34,936 nucleotides of DNA from Actinokineospora pegani (GCF_009745975.1 NZ_WHOL01000043.1:1-34936); one strand, 5' to 3'; shown: positions 25,030 to 33,153, counted from the first letter of the stretch. Notes: generated from the sequence alone by a model not told the origin. Numbers and translations: made by a program.

Positions 25030-25056
25030 TGAGAACCTGCTGAGACCAAGCTGAGA
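25030..25056 (-). promoter_or_regulatory. Three direct repeats TCTCA at 11-bp steps upstream of sigE
   Basis: TGAGA occurs on the plus strand at 25030, 25041 and 25052 (TCTCA on the sigE strand), an exact one-turn spacing. This is typical of OmpR/PhoB-class response-regulator sites. In mycobacteria sigE is controlled by the OmpR-class regulator MprA. The site lies 66-92 bases upstream of ATG 24964. Confidence 0.55.
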
Positions 25057-25113
25057 AAACGTCCACGCTGTGACCTTCCGGTCGGGTTCACCCGATCCGA
25101 GGGCCCACGGCGC

Positions 25114-25130
25114 TAACCTGCGTCCCCGTG
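25114..25130 (+). promoter_or_regulatory. Candidate promoter box TAACCT-N8-GTG
   Basis: TAACCT at 25114-25119 lies eight bases before GTG 25128, with no ribosome site. It is close to the leaderless pattern but two bases longer. Confidence 0.4.
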
Positions 25131-25775
25131 GGACCGGAATCGCCCGCCGCAGACCCGGCGGACCTGAGCGAGTACGTCGGCGGCTTCCTGGCCGAAGACG
25201 ACGCGCTCGTCGCCGCGCGCGCGACCGCGCGCAGGCTGGGCTCGGCGCCGGTCAGCCCGAGCAGCGGGGCGGTGCTGCGCTTCCTGGCCAGCGTCCTGCG
25301 CGCCAAGGCCGTCGTCGAGGTCGGCACCGGCCTCGGCGTCAGCGGGTTGTACCTGCTGCGCGGCATGGCCCCGGACGGCGTCCTGACCTCGATCGACGTC
25401 GAGCCGGAGCACCAGGGGCTGGCCAAGCGCACCTTCGCGGCGGCGGGGGTGGCGCCGAGCCGGACCCGGTTGATCATGGGGCGGGCGCTGGACGTGCTGC
25501 CTCGGCTGACCGACGGCGGGTATGACCTACTGTTCGTCGACGGGTCCAAGCCGGAGTACCCGCAGTGTTATGAGCAGGGGGTGCGGCTGTTGCGGCCGGG
25601 TGGGGTGATGGCGTTCGACAACGTGCTGTGGGAGGGGCGGGTGGCGGCGCCTGCGCGGCGCGATCCGGACACGCAGGGGGTGCGGGAGGCGATCCGGGCC
25701 GTGCGGGAGGACGATCGGCTGGTGCCGTTATTGCTGCCGATGGGTGAGGGGATGTTGGTGGCGGCGAAGGTGTGA
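25128..25775 (+). CDS. SAM-dependent O-methyltransferase (family 3)
   Basis: 215 residues, typical length for the class I O-methyltransferase family 3. It has motif I VVEVGTGLGVSGLYLL (about 63-78), acidic LTSIDVEPEHQ, DLLFVDGSKPEY (metal/substrate loop) and the C-terminal GGVMAFDNVLWEGRVAAPARRD. It transfers methyl from SAM to a hydroxyl group; the acceptor is unknown. Its divergent placement next to sigE matches Rv1220c. Confidence 0.9.
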   Translation: MGPESPAADPADLSEYVGGFLAEDDALVAARATARRLGSAPVSPSSGAVLRFLASVLRAKAVVEVGTGLGVSGLYLLRGMAPDGVLTSIDVEPEHQGLAKRTFAAAGVAPSRTRLIMGRALDVLPRLTDGGYDLLFVDGSKPEYPQCYEQGVRLLRPGGVMAFDNVLWEGRVAAPARRDPDTQGVREAIRAVREDDRLVPLLLPMGEGMLVAAKV

Positions 25776-25865
25776 GCTTTCAAAGCCGGAGGATTTGGGT
25801 GAAGAGCTCGTTGGGTGGGCGTGCTGCCTCAAGAGCAGGGGGCGGGGGTGGCCGGCGGTGGGGCT

Positions 25866-27083
25866 CTAGTCGGCGCGGGTGCCCTTGCCCAGGACTACGA
25901 CTCCACTGCCGCTGACGGTGTAGCGGGCCCGGTCGGACTCCAGGTCGACGCCGAGGTGGGTGCCGTTCGCGACGGTGACGTTCTTGTCCAGGATGGCCTT
26001 GCGGACCACCGCGCCCCTGCCCACCCGCACGCCCGGTAGCAGGACGCTGCCCTCGACGACGGCGCCGTCCTCGATCACGACGTCGGAGCTGATGACGGAG
26101 TCGGTGACGCGGGCGCCGGAGACGATGGTGCCGGGGCCGACGATCGACTCCGTGGCGGTGCCCGCGTTGACGAACTTGGCCGGGGGCAGGGGCGGGGGCG
26201 CGGTGCGGATGGGCCACCGCTGGTTGTAGAGGTTGAACACCGGGTGGACCGAGACCAGGTCCATGTGGGCGTCGTAGTAGGCGTCCAGGGTGCCGACGTC
26301 GCGCCAGTAGCCGCGGTCGCGGTCGGTCTCGCCGGGGACGTCGTTGTCGGCGAAGTCGTAGACCCAGGCGTCGCCCTTGTCGACGAGCATCGGGATGATG
26401 TCGCCGCCCATGTCGTGCACGGAGTCCTGGTTGGCCGCGTCCTCGCGCAGCGCGTCGAGCAGCGCCCCGGTCGAGAACAGGTAGTTGCCCATCGAGGCGA
26501 AGGTGACGTCGGGGTCGTCGGGCACCGAGGGCGGGTCGGCGGGCTTCTCCAGGAAGCGGGTGATCCGGCCGTCGGCGGCGGAGTCGATGCAGCCGAAGGC
26601 GCGCGCCTCGGCGCGCGGGACGCGGATGCCCGCGACGGTGACGCCCGCCCCGGTCTCGACGTGGCGCCGCAGCATCTGCGCCGGGTCCATGCGGTAGACG
26701 TGGTCGGCGCCGAAGACGGCGATGTAGTCCGGGCTCTCGTCGTGCACGAGGTTGAGGGACTGGAAGATCGCGTCCGCGCTGCCGGTGTACCAGCGCGGGC
26801 CGAGCCGCTGCTGGGCCGGGACCGGGGTGACGTACTGGCCGAGGATGTTCGACAGCCGCCAGGTGGTGGAGATGTGGCGGTCGAGCGAGTGCGACTTGTA
26901 CTGCGTCAGCACGCACAGCTTGTGGAACCCGGCGTTGACGAGGTTCGAGAGCACGAAGTCGACGAGCCGGTAGTTCCCGGCGAAGGGCACCGCGGGCTTC
27001 GCGCGGTCGGCCGTGAGCGGCCAGAGCCGCTTGCCCTCGCCGCCTGCCAGAACGATCCCGAGTACCCGCGGCTGGCCCGTCAC
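25866..27083 (-). CDS. glgC: Glucose-1-phosphate adenylyltransferase GlgC
   Basis: 405 residues. The nucleotidyltransferase domain has [13 protein letters not shown] (about 12-24), [27 protein letters not shown] and [10 protein letters not shown]. The C-terminal left-handed beta-helix consists of hexad repeats from about residue 295 ([30 protein letters not shown]). It makes ADP-glucose for glucan synthesis by the divergent glgA. The GTG start (27083) has TAGGGT exactly six bases upstream and no ribosome site. Regulation by allosteric effectors is typical of the family but not readable here. Confidence 0.95.
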   Translation of the reverse strand: MTGQPRVLGIVLAGGEGKRLWPLTADRAKPAVPFAGNYRLVDFVLSNLVNAGFHKLCVLTQYKSHSLDRHISTTWRLSNILGQYVTPVPAQQRLGPRWYTGSADAIFQSLNLVHDESPDYIAVFGADHVYRMDPAQMLRRHVETGAGVTVAGIRVPRAEARAFGCIDSAADGRITRFLEKPADPPSVPDDPDVTFASMGNYLFSTGALLDALREDAANQDSVHDMGGDIIPMLVDKGDAWVYDFADNDVPGETDRDRGYWRDVGTLDAYYDAHMDLVSVHPVFNLYNQRWPIRTAPPPLPPAKFVNAGTATESIVGPGTIVSGARVTDSVISSDVVIEDGAVVEGSVLLPGVRVGRGAVVRKAILDKNVTVANGTHLGVDLESDRARYTVSGSGVVVLGKGTRAD

Positions 27084-27095
27084 GGGGTGACCCTA
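27081..27095 (-). promoter_or_regulatory. Leaderless promoter box TAGGGT-N6-GTG (glgC)
   Basis: On the minus strand, TAGGGT (27095-27090) is followed by six bases and GTG 27083. The hexamer and spacing are identical to the divergent glgA promoter box. Confidence 0.6.
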
Positions 27096-27125
27096 ACCGA
27101 CCCCGCCCACACCATGCCATCCGTC

Positions 27126-27244
27126 CTGGGACACGGTTTGCGCCTGGGTCGCCGGAGGCACCGGTACAACACCTCCACCCCGCACCGCCACCGAACCTCC
27201 CCGATCACGACTCTCATCGAACGGACTCCCGAAACACGACCTAG
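27126..27244 (-). mobile_element. MITE-like element, copy 1, between glgC and glgA
   Basis: Read on the minus strand from CTAG (27244-27241), about 70 bases match the element at 30444-30606 with few differences, including CTAGGTCGTGTTTCG and GTTCGATGAGAGTCGTGATC. The far end is degenerate (CTGG at 27126-27129 instead of CTAG), so that boundary is approximate. No transposase is encoded. The intact CTAG end forms part of the glgA -10 box. Confidence 0.7.
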
Positions 27245-27256
27245 GGTGTGCGCGTG
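27242..27256 (+). promoter_or_regulatory. Leaderless promoter box TAGGGT-N6-GTG (glgA)
   Basis: TAGGGT at 27242-27247, six bases, then GTG 27254. The TAG is the end of the MITE's CTAG, so the region further upstream, including any -35, is MITE sequence. Confidence 0.55.
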
Positions 27257-28420
27257 CGGATTGGATTGCTGACGCGGGAATACCCGCCGGAGGTCTACGG
27301 CGGGGCGGGCGTTCACGTGGAGTTCCTCGTGCCGAGGCTCAGGGAGCTGCTGGAAGTCGAGGTGCACTGCTTCGGCGCGGCCCGCGACGGCGCCACGGCG
27401 CACAACCCGGCGCCCGGCCTGTCGGAGGCGAACGCCGCGCTGCGGACGCTGTCGGCGGACCTGTCGATGACCGCGGCGGTCGGGCACGTCGACCTGGTGC
27501 ACTCGCACACCTGGTACGCCAACCACGCCGGGCACCTGTCGCAGGTGCTGCACGGGGTGCCGCACGTGGTGACGGCGCACTCGCTGGAGCCGCGCAGGCC
27601 GTGGAAGGCCGAGCAGCTCGGCGGCGGGTACCGGCTGTCGTCGTGGGTGGAGGAGACCGCCTACGCCGCCGCCGACGCGATCATCGCGGTGAGCGCGGGG
27701 ATGCGCGCCGACGTCCTGGACTGCTACCCGGGGCTGGACCCGGCCAAGGTGCACGTGGTGCGCAACGGCATCGACTCCACCGCGTACCGCCCGGTCACCG
27801 ACGTCGACGCCCTGCGCGCGCACGGCGTCGACCCGGACCGGCCGATCGTGCTGTTCGTCGGCCGGATCACCCGGCAGAAGGGCGTGGGCCACCTGGTCGC
27901 CGCCGCGCACCACATCGACCCGGACGCGCAGGTCGTGCTGTGCGCGGGCGCCCCGGACACCCCGGAGATCGCCGAGGAGACCCGGGTCGCGGTGGCGGAG
28001 CTGGCGGCCGCGCGGCCGGGCGTGGTCTGGATCCAGAAGATGCTCGCGCCCGCCGAGGTGCGGCAGTTGCTGAGCCGGGCGGCGGTGTTCGTGTGCCCGT
28101 CGGTGTACGAGCCGCTGGGGATCGTGAACCTGGAGGCGATGGCGTGCGCGACCGCCGTCGTGGCCTCCGACGTGGGCGGCATCCCCGAGGTCGTGGTGGA
28201 CGGGGAGACCGGGCTGCTGGTGCACTACGACGAGGCGGACACGTCGGCCTTCCGCTCCGGCCTGGCCGACGCGGTCAACGCCGTGCTGGCCGACCCGCGG
28301 CGGGCGGCGGCGATGGGCGCGGCGGGCCGGGAGCGGGCCGTGCGGGAGTTCTCGTGGGGGTCGGTCGCCGAGCAGACCATCGCCGTCTACGAGGCGGCGC
28401 GCGCGTCCCGCGATAGCTGA
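27254..28420 (+). CDS. glgA: GT4 glycosyltransferase GlgA/GlgM-type
   Basis: 388 residues from GTG 27254; GTG 27248 is possible but leaves no room after the TAGGGT box. It is a GT-B fold: LLTREYPPEVYGGAGVH at the start, VHSHTWYANHAGHL, GRITRQKGVGHL, and the donor-site EPLGIVNLE (E-x7-E) with ATAVVASDVGGIPEVV. In mycobacteria the protein in this position (Rv1212c) uses ADP-glucose to make maltose-1-phosphate for the GlgE pathway, so GlgM activity is likely. Plain glycogen synthase is the alternative. It is divergent from glgC. Confidence 0.92.
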   Translation: MRIGLLTREYPPEVYGGAGVHVEFLVPRLRELLEVEVHCFGAARDGATAHNPAPGLSEANAALRTLSADLSMTAAVGHVDLVHSHTWYANHAGHLSQVLHGVPHVVTAHSLEPRRPWKAEQLGGGYRLSSWVEETAYAAADAIIAVSAGMRADVLDCYPGLDPAKVHVVRNGIDSTAYRPVTDVDALRAHGVDPDRPIVLFVGRITRQKGVGHLVAAAHHIDPDAQVVLCAGAPDTPEIAEETRVAVAELAAARPGVVWIQKMLAPAEVRQLLSRAAVFVCPSVYEPLGIVNLEAMACATAVVASDVGGIPEVVVDGETGLLVHYDEADTSAFRSGLADAVNAVLADPRRAAAMGAAGRERAVREFSWGSVAEQTIAVYEAARASRDS

Positions 28421-28443
28421 GAGTTCAATCAGCCTCCCGGACA

Positions 28444-28458
28444 TAGCGTGGGGACATG
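28444..28458 (+). promoter_or_regulatory. Leaderless promoter box TAGCGT-N6-ATG
   Basis: TAGCGT at 28444-28449, six bases, then ATG 28456. Confidence 0.6.
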
Positions 28459-28950
28459 CACGTCCACCTGGGCAAACCGGCGTTCTCGCGGTACACCGCG
28501 GCGTCGCTGCTGGCGACCGGGGTGTCGCAGTTGGTGCTGGTCGGGGTGTACGCGGTCGGGGAGCAGGACGCCGTCGTCGCCACGCTGGCGGCCTTCACCG
28601 CCGGGGCGGTGCCGCACTTCGTCCTGGTGCGGTGGTGGGCTTGGGGGCAGCGGGGGCTGCCGAAGCTGACCGGGCAGCTCACTGGCTACCTCGTGGCCAC
28701 GACGGTCGGCGGGGTGATCACGGTGGCGCTGACCGGGCTGGCCGACTGGGCCGTGGCGCCGCTGATCGACGACAGGGTGCTGCGCACGGTGGTCCTGAAC
28801 GCGACCTACGTCGTCAGCGGGTTGCCGGTGTTCCTGGCCAAGTACGCGGTCTTCGACCGGGTCTTCGGTGATCAGGCCGAGTACGACTCGACGAACTCCA
28901 CCAGGGTCCTCGCCGCGAACCCGGTCGCCCCGGGCACCACGTCGTCGTAG
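28456..28950 (+). CDS. GtrA-like small membrane protein
   Basis: 164 residues with four hydrophobic segments (about 12-33, 38-60, 78-101 and 116-135), starting with KPAFSRYTAASLLATGVSQL. The length and FSRY...FVLVRWWAW pattern fit the GtrA family, thought to flip or channel lipid-linked sugars for cell-envelope glycosylation. The last 79 bases overlap the convergent aminopeptidase gene, so the final ~25 residues may be poorly constrained. Substrate unknown. Confidence 0.8.
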   Translation: MHVHLGKPAFSRYTAASLLATGVSQLVLVGVYAVGEQDAVVATLAAFTAGAVPHFVLVRWWAWGQRGLPKLTGQLTGYLVATTVGGVITVALTGLADWAVAPLIDDRVLRTVVLNATYVVSGLPVFLAKYAVFDRVFGDQAEYDSTNSTRVLAANPVAPGTTSS

Positions 28951-30383
28951 CCGCGCTCGGCGCGCGCCGGGCCCGCGATGTCCAGGTGCGCCCACGGCAG
29001 GCCGTCGGTGAACTCGCGCAGGAACAGCGCCGCGGTGATGCCGCCCGGCCCCGGCGGGCCCTGGCGCACGTCGGCGATGTCGCTGACCACGTCGTCGGCG
29101 AGGTCGTCGACCAGCAGCGGCATCCGCCACCACGCCTCGTCGACCCGCTCGCCCGCGGTGCTCAGCCGCGCGGCGAGGTCGTCGTCGGTGGCGAACAGGC
29201 CGCCGGTGCGCAGGCCGAGCGCGACCTTCATCGCCCCGGTCAGGGTGGCCACGTCGACGAGCACGTCGGCGCCGAGGTCGGCGGCGGCGTAGGCCAGCGC
29301 GTCGGCCAGGACCATCCGGCCCTCGGCGTCGGTGTTCTTGACCTCGGTGGTGCGCCCGCCGTAGTGCCGCACGACGTCGCCCGGCCGGTAGGCCGAGCCG
29401 GAGACGTGGTTCTCCGCGCACGGCACCAGCGCGCTGACCCGCACCGGCAGCCCGAGCCGGGCCACGGCGACCATCGCGGCGATGACCGCCGCCCCGCCGG
29501 ACATGTCGGTGCGCATGAGGTGCATGCCGTCGGCGGGCTTGATCGAGATGCCGCCGGTGTCGAAGGTGATGCCCTTGCCGACCAGCACCAGGTGCGGGCC
29601 GGTCGCGCCCTCGGGCGCCCAGCGCAGGTGGATCAGCCGGGGCGGGCTCGCCGAGCCGCCGCCGACGGCGAGCACGCCGCCGAAGCGCTGCGCGGCCAGC
29701 CACTTCTCGTCGTGGACCGCGACGTCGAGCCCGGCCACCTTGCCGACCACCCTGGCCGCGGTGCGGGCCAGCCAGGCCGGGTCCTTGACGTTGGACGGGG
29801 TGTTGGCCAGGTCCCTGGCGAACGCGGTGGCCGCGGCCAGCGCCGACGCCTTGGCGACCGCGGGGGCCAGCGCGGCCCTGCGCTCGGCGTCGGGCACGAC
29901 CAGCCGGACCGCGCGCAGCCGAGGCGGGTCCTGCTCCGCGGTGACCACGTACCGGTACCCGCCCAGCGACACGCCGCGGGTGAACGCCGCGACCTCGACC
30001 GGGCCTGCGTCCGGCGGCAGTTCCAGCACGACCCCCCGCACCGGGGCCGCACCGGCACCGCCGTCGCCGTCGGCCTGCCTGGCCCGCAGCACCCCGGCCA
30101 GCGCGGCGCCCGCCGCCCGCCAGTCCGCCCCGCCGCCCCCGCCGATGCCGAGCACCCAGCTCGCCGCCGCCCCGTCCGGTCCGGGCTGGGTCTCACCGGC
30201 GGCGCCGGTCAGCGCGACCGAGTCCGCCCAGGCCGCGGTGAGGTCGCCCCCGCCCGGCCCCAGCAGTGGCGGGCCCTCGTCGGCGGCCCGGCTCAGGACG
30301 ACGGTCGCGAGCCCCGACCCGGCGGCGGCGACCACCTCCACGGCAGGCAGCGCGGTCGGCAGGGTCGGCACCGGCGTGGACAA
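28872..30383 (-). CDS. Leucyl aminopeptidase, family M17
   Basis: 503 residues, full length for M17 enzymes. It starts at TTG 30383, supported by GGAGG five bases upstream. The N-terminal macro-like domain is variable and Ala-rich. The catalytic domain has LVGKGITFDTGGISIKP (metal-binding Lys and Asp) and the signature NTDAEGRMVL, plus RTDMSGGAAV. It forms a two-metal hexameric aminopeptidase in the cytosol, involved in peptide and glutathione-conjugate turnover. It is not at this position in the mycobacterial order, so it is a lineage-specific neighbour. Confidence 0.93.
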   Translation of the reverse strand: MSTPVPTLPTALPAVEVVAAAGSGLATVVLSRAADEGPPLLGPGGGDLTAAWADSVALTGAAGETQPGPDGAAASWVLGIGGGGGADWRAAGAALAGVLRARQADGDGGAGAAPVRGVVLELPPDAGPVEVAAFTRGVSLGGYRYVVTAEQDPPRLRAVRLVVPDAERRAALAPAVAKASALAAATAFARDLANTPSNVKDPAWLARTAARVVGKVAGLDVAVHDEKWLAAQRFGGVLAVGGGSASPPRLIHLRWAPEGATGPHLVLVGKGITFDTGGISIKPADGMHLMRTDMSGGAAVIAAMVAVARLGLPVRVSALVPCAENHVSGSAYRPGDVVRHYGGRTTEVKNTDAEGRMVLADALAYAAADLGADVLVDVATLTGAMKVALGLRTGGLFATDDDLAARLSTAGERVDEAWWRMPLLVDDLADDVVSDIADVRQGPPGPGGITAALFLREFTDGLPWAHLDIAGPARAERGYDDVVPGATGFAARTLVEFVESYSA

Positions 30384-30443
30384 GGTTCCTCCGGGGGCGG
30401 GTGGGGACTGCGGGTGCGGCGAAGCGGCGGCGGCTGGTCCGGC

Positions 30444-30606
30444 CTAGGTCGTGTTTCGCAAGCCCGTTCGATGAGAGTCGTGATCGGGGTGGTTCCTGGC
30501 GGTGCGGGGTGCCGGTACCGGGGTTGTACCGGTGCCTTCGCCCCGTGCCGTCAGGGGCCGCCCCGGCGCGGCTATCGCGGACATGGGCTTTCGAGACACG
30601 GCCTAG
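30444..30606 (+). mobile_element. MITE-like element, copy 2, with terminal inverted repeats and CTAG duplication
   Basis: A 155-bp core lies between direct CTAG copies (30444-30447 and 30603-30606). The ends are inverted repeats matching at 19 of 22 positions (left CTAGGTCGTGTTTCGCAAGC, right complement CTAGGCCGTGTCTCGAAAGC). The interior has its own hairpin (GCCGGTAC...GTACCGGTGCC). No open frame encodes a transposase. The terminal repeats with CTAG target resemble IS5-type non-autonomous elements; the family name is recalled, not tested. Confidence 0.8.
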
Positions 30607-30770
30607 CCCGAGGCGGTCTTCAGCGCGTCGCCGAGGTTGTCCGCCTCCTCTGGGGTCATCTCGACGACGAGACGACCACCGCCCTCGAGCGGGACGCGCA
30701 TCACGATGCCCCGGCCCTCCTTCGTCACTTCGAGGGGACCGTCACCGGTCCGGGGCTTCATGGCCGCCAT
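30603..30770 (-). CDS. DUF3117 small protein (Rv1211-like)
   Basis: 55 residues (MAAMKPRTGDGPLEVTKEGR to the C-terminal DNLGDALKTASG), with the compact strand-rich GIVMRVPLEGGGRLVVEMTPEEA core of DUF3117. GGAGGGAG lies 8 bases upstream of the ATG. It matches the position of Rv1211 beside tag and glgA; Rv1211 has been described as calmodulin-like (recalled). The stop codon TAG lies inside the CTAG repeat of the MITE, so the insertion touched but preserved the end of the gene. Confidence 0.9.
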   Translation of the reverse strand: MAAMKPRTGDGPLEVTKEGRGIVMRVPLEGGGRLVVEMTPEEADNLGDALKTASG

Positions 30771-31048
30771 AGCGTGCTCCCTCCGTCATAGCCTGCCACC
30801 CGGGGCCGCTCGCGCGTGCGCGCGGACCGGGTCGCCGCACATTCTCCCCCATCCGGTCGCGGCGGGTGAAATCGAACCGATCATCGCGTGTCGAGTGACC
30901 GGCCACGATGACTCGCGGTGGGTGGCGCGGGACGTCGCGGAACTGCCAGACTCGGCCACCGCGCGCCCCTGTCCAGCCCTGTCACACCCCGTGGGGCGCC
31001 ACTCCCGCGCCTGCGCGCGCCCCAGGTCCACCGTGTGAAGGGAACCCC

Positions 31049-31840
31049 ATGACCGCCCCGGTCCTCATCGCCGAAGACGCCGACGGCGTGCGCACGCTGA
31101 CGCTGAACCGCCCCGACTCGTTCAACTCGCTGACCGTCGAGTTGAAGGAGGCGCTGCTGGCCGCGCTGACCGCGGCGGGCGCGGACGCGGCGGTGCGCGC
31201 GGTCGTGCTGACCGGGGCGGGCAAGGCGTTCTGCGCGGGACAGGACCTCAAGGAGCACGTCGCCCTGCTGCGCGCCGACGACCCGGCCCCGCTCTCGACG
31301 GTCGAGCGGCACTACAACCCGATCGTCGAGGCGATCACCGGCATGCCCAAGCCGGTCATCGCCGCGGTCAACGGGATGGCCGCGGGGGCGGGCGCGTCGC
31401 TCGCCTACGCCTGCGACCTGCGCATCGCCGCCGACTCGGCCAAGTTCCTGATGGCCTTCGCCAACGTCGGACTGACCGCGGACTCCGGCGCGGCGTGGAC
31501 GCTGCCCAGGCTGATCGGCTACGGCCGGGCCATGGAGATGATGCTGCTGGCCAAGCCGGTCGCCGCCGAGGAGGCGCTGCGCATCGGCATGGTCGGGCAG
31601 GTCCTGCCCGCCGCCGAGGTGCTGCCCGCCGCGCGGGCGATCGCCGCGCGGATGGCGGCGGGCCCCACCACGGCGTACGCGATGATCAAGGAGGCCATGC
31701 TGGCCTCGGCGGGCGGCACGCTGGGCGACGGCCTGGCCGCGGAGGGCAGGACGCAGGCGCACGCGGGCGGCACGGCCGACCACCGCGAGGCCGTCGAGGC
31801 GTTCGTGGCCAAGCGCGAGCCGAGGTTCGAGGGCAGGTAG
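31049..31840 (+). CDS. Enoyl-CoA hydratase/isomerase family protein (PaaG-like)
   Basis: 263 residues from ATG 31049, with AAGGGA upstream. It is a crotonase fold: TLNRPDSFNSLT, oxyanion-hole segments GAGKAFCAGQDLKEH and NGMAAGAGASLAYACDLRIAA, and FANVGLTADSGAAWTLPRLIG, where an Asp stands in for the usual catalytic Glu as in PaaG-type isomerases. Hydratase or ring 1,2-epoxide isomerase activity is possible. No other phenylacetate genes are nearby, so the pathway is open. The gene ends 4 bases from the convergent tag gene. Confidence 0.88.
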   Translation: MTAPVLIAEDADGVRTLTLNRPDSFNSLTVELKEALLAALTAAGADAAVRAVVLTGAGKAFCAGQDLKEHVALLRADDPAPLSTVERHYNPIVEAITGMPKPVIAAVNGMAAGAGASLAYACDLRIAADSAKFLMAFANVGLTADSGAAWTLPRLIGYGRAMEMMLLAKPVAAEEALRIGMVGQVLPAAEVLPAARAIAARMAAGPTTAYAMIKEAMLASAGGTLGDGLAAEGRTQAHAGGTADHREAVEAFVAKREPRFEGR

Positions 31841-31844
31841 CGGG

Positions 31845-32396
31845 TCAGCCCGCCCGCCAGCACCCCACGACGTGGTCGTCGACTATGCCGGTGGCCTGCA
31901 TCAGCGCGTAGCAGGTCGTGGGGCCGACGAAGGCGAACCCGCGCTTCTTGAGCGCCTTCGCCATCGCCTTGGACTCGTCGGTGCTGGCGGGCACCTCGGC
32001 CATCGTCCTGGGCCGCCGGTGCCTGGCGGGCGCGAACGACCACAGCAGCTCGTCGAGGTCGTCGTCCATCGCCAGGACGGCCTTGGCGTTGGTGATGGTG
32101 GCGAGGACCTTGGCCCGGTTGCGCACGATGCCCGCGTCCCCGAGCAGCCGGTCGACGTCGGCTTCGCCGAACTGGGCCACCTCGTCCGGGACGAAGCGGG
32201 CGAACGCGGCCCGGAAGTTCTCCCGCTTGCGCAGAATCGTGATCCAGGACAGACCGGACTGGAACGCCTCCAGGCTGACGCGCTCGAACAGCGCGTCCCG
32301 CCCGTGCAGCGCGACGCCCCACTCGTCGTCGTGGTACGCGGCGTAATCCGGTGTCGAGTCGCCCCAGGCGCACCGCCGCCGCTGTGCTGCCCCCAT
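31845..32396 (-). CDS. tag: DNA-3-methyladenine glycosylase I
   Basis: 183 residues. It has the Tag signature CAWGDSTPDYAAYHDDEWG at the start (zinc Cys and His), LEAFQSGLSWITILRKRENFRAAF, and a C-terminal CYALMQATGIVDDHVVGC providing further metal ligands. It removes 3-methyladenine from alkylated DNA. The ATG abuts the stop of the SRPBCC gene, so the three genes 31845-33153 form an operon. The same order (Rv1209, Rv1210/tagA) occurs in M. tuberculosis. Confidence 0.94.
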   Translation of the reverse strand: MGAAQRRRCAWGDSTPDYAAYHDDEWGVALHGRDALFERVSLEAFQSGLSWITILRKRENFRAAFARFVPDEVAQFGEADVDRLLGDAGIVRNRAKVLATITNAKAVLAMDDDLDELLWSFAPARHRRPRTMAEVPASTDESKAMAKALKKRGFAFVGPTTCYALMQATGIVDDHVVGCWRAG

Positions 32397-32843
32397 CTAC
32401 CTGTAGCCCTCCGCGAACCGCGCGAACCGCCGCAGCGAGTGCCGGACCCCCACCCGGAACCCCGGTCCCACGACCGTCCAGCCCAGCCGCCCCACCGCGC
32501 CCAGCGGCAGGTCGAGGCGCTCGTGCCAGACGAACACCGACGCGCCCGCCGACTTGGGCTGGATCTGGAACAGGCCGGTGCCGCGCACGACCTTGCCGGT
32601 GTGCTCGACCTCGACCCGGTGCGGCTGCTCCCAGGTGGTGATCCGCATGGGGTCGGTGAACCCGACGACCCCGAACAGCCCGGTGAACGCCGACAGCCGC
32701 GACCCCACGCCCCGGCCGTCGCCCTCGACGACCGACACCGAGGTGCCCAGCATCCACTCGCCCTGCCGGGCCCAGTCCGTCAGCGCTTCCCACACCACGT
32801 CGACCGGCGCCTCGACGCCGACCCGCTCAGTAACCTCGATCAC
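32397..32843 (-). CDS. SRPBCC-family small-molecule-binding protein
   Basis: 148 residues: IEVTERVGVEAPVDVVWEALTDWARQGEWMLG, then alternating beta strands and a C-terminal helix (VGVRHSLRRFARFAEGYR). This is the START/SRPBCC ligand-cavity fold. The GTG start lies inside the DivIVA-like gene (17-base overlap). Ligand unknown. It is inserted between the homologues of Rv1209 and tagA. Confidence 0.85.
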   Translation of the reverse strand: MIEVTERVGVEAPVDVVWEALTDWARQGEWMLGTSVSVVEGDGRGVGSRLSAFTGLFGVVGFTDPMRITTWEQPHRVEVEHTGKVVRGTGLFQIQPKSAGASVFVWHERLDLPLGAVGRLGWTVVGPGFRVGVRHSLRRFARFAEGYR

Positions 32844-33153
32844 TCTCGGCCACCTCCTTCACCTCGTTGGTCCCCTCGAGCTCGGCCACCCGCGCGCGCA
32901 GCCCGTCGACCTCGTCGCCCAGCCTGCGCAGCACCCAGTCGACCTCGGACATCTTGTAGCCGCGCAGCACGAGCTGGAACCGGACGCCGCGCAGGTCGTC
33001 CCCGCTGATGTCCTGGGCGGGCAGGCGCGTCGGCGAGGCGCCTGGGGCCAGCGGCGGAAGCTCCTCGCCACGGCCGAACACGACCGAGGCCAGCAGGAAC
33101 ACCACGCCCGCCACGAGCACCATCACGACGAGGTAGATCAGTGCGGTCGTCAC
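32827..33153 (-). CDS. DivIVA-domain membrane protein
   Basis: 108 residues. An N-terminal membrane helix (about 4-26, LIYLVVMVLVAGVVFLLASVVFG) is followed by a short linker, the DivIVA-like segment DDLRGVRFQLVLRGYKMSEVDWVLRRL (about 52-78) and a coiled-coil (LGDEVDGLRARVAELEG). It probably sits at the membrane and may bind curved or polar sites. CACGAT six bases before the GTG start is a weak leaderless promoter. It leads the operon with the SRPBCC and tag genes. Confidence 0.82.
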   Translation of the reverse strand: MTTALIYLVVMVLVAGVVFLLASVVFGRGEELPPLAPGASPTRLPAQDISGDDLRGVRFQLVLRGYKMSEVDWVLRRLGDEVDGLRARVAELEGTNEVKEVAESDRGY

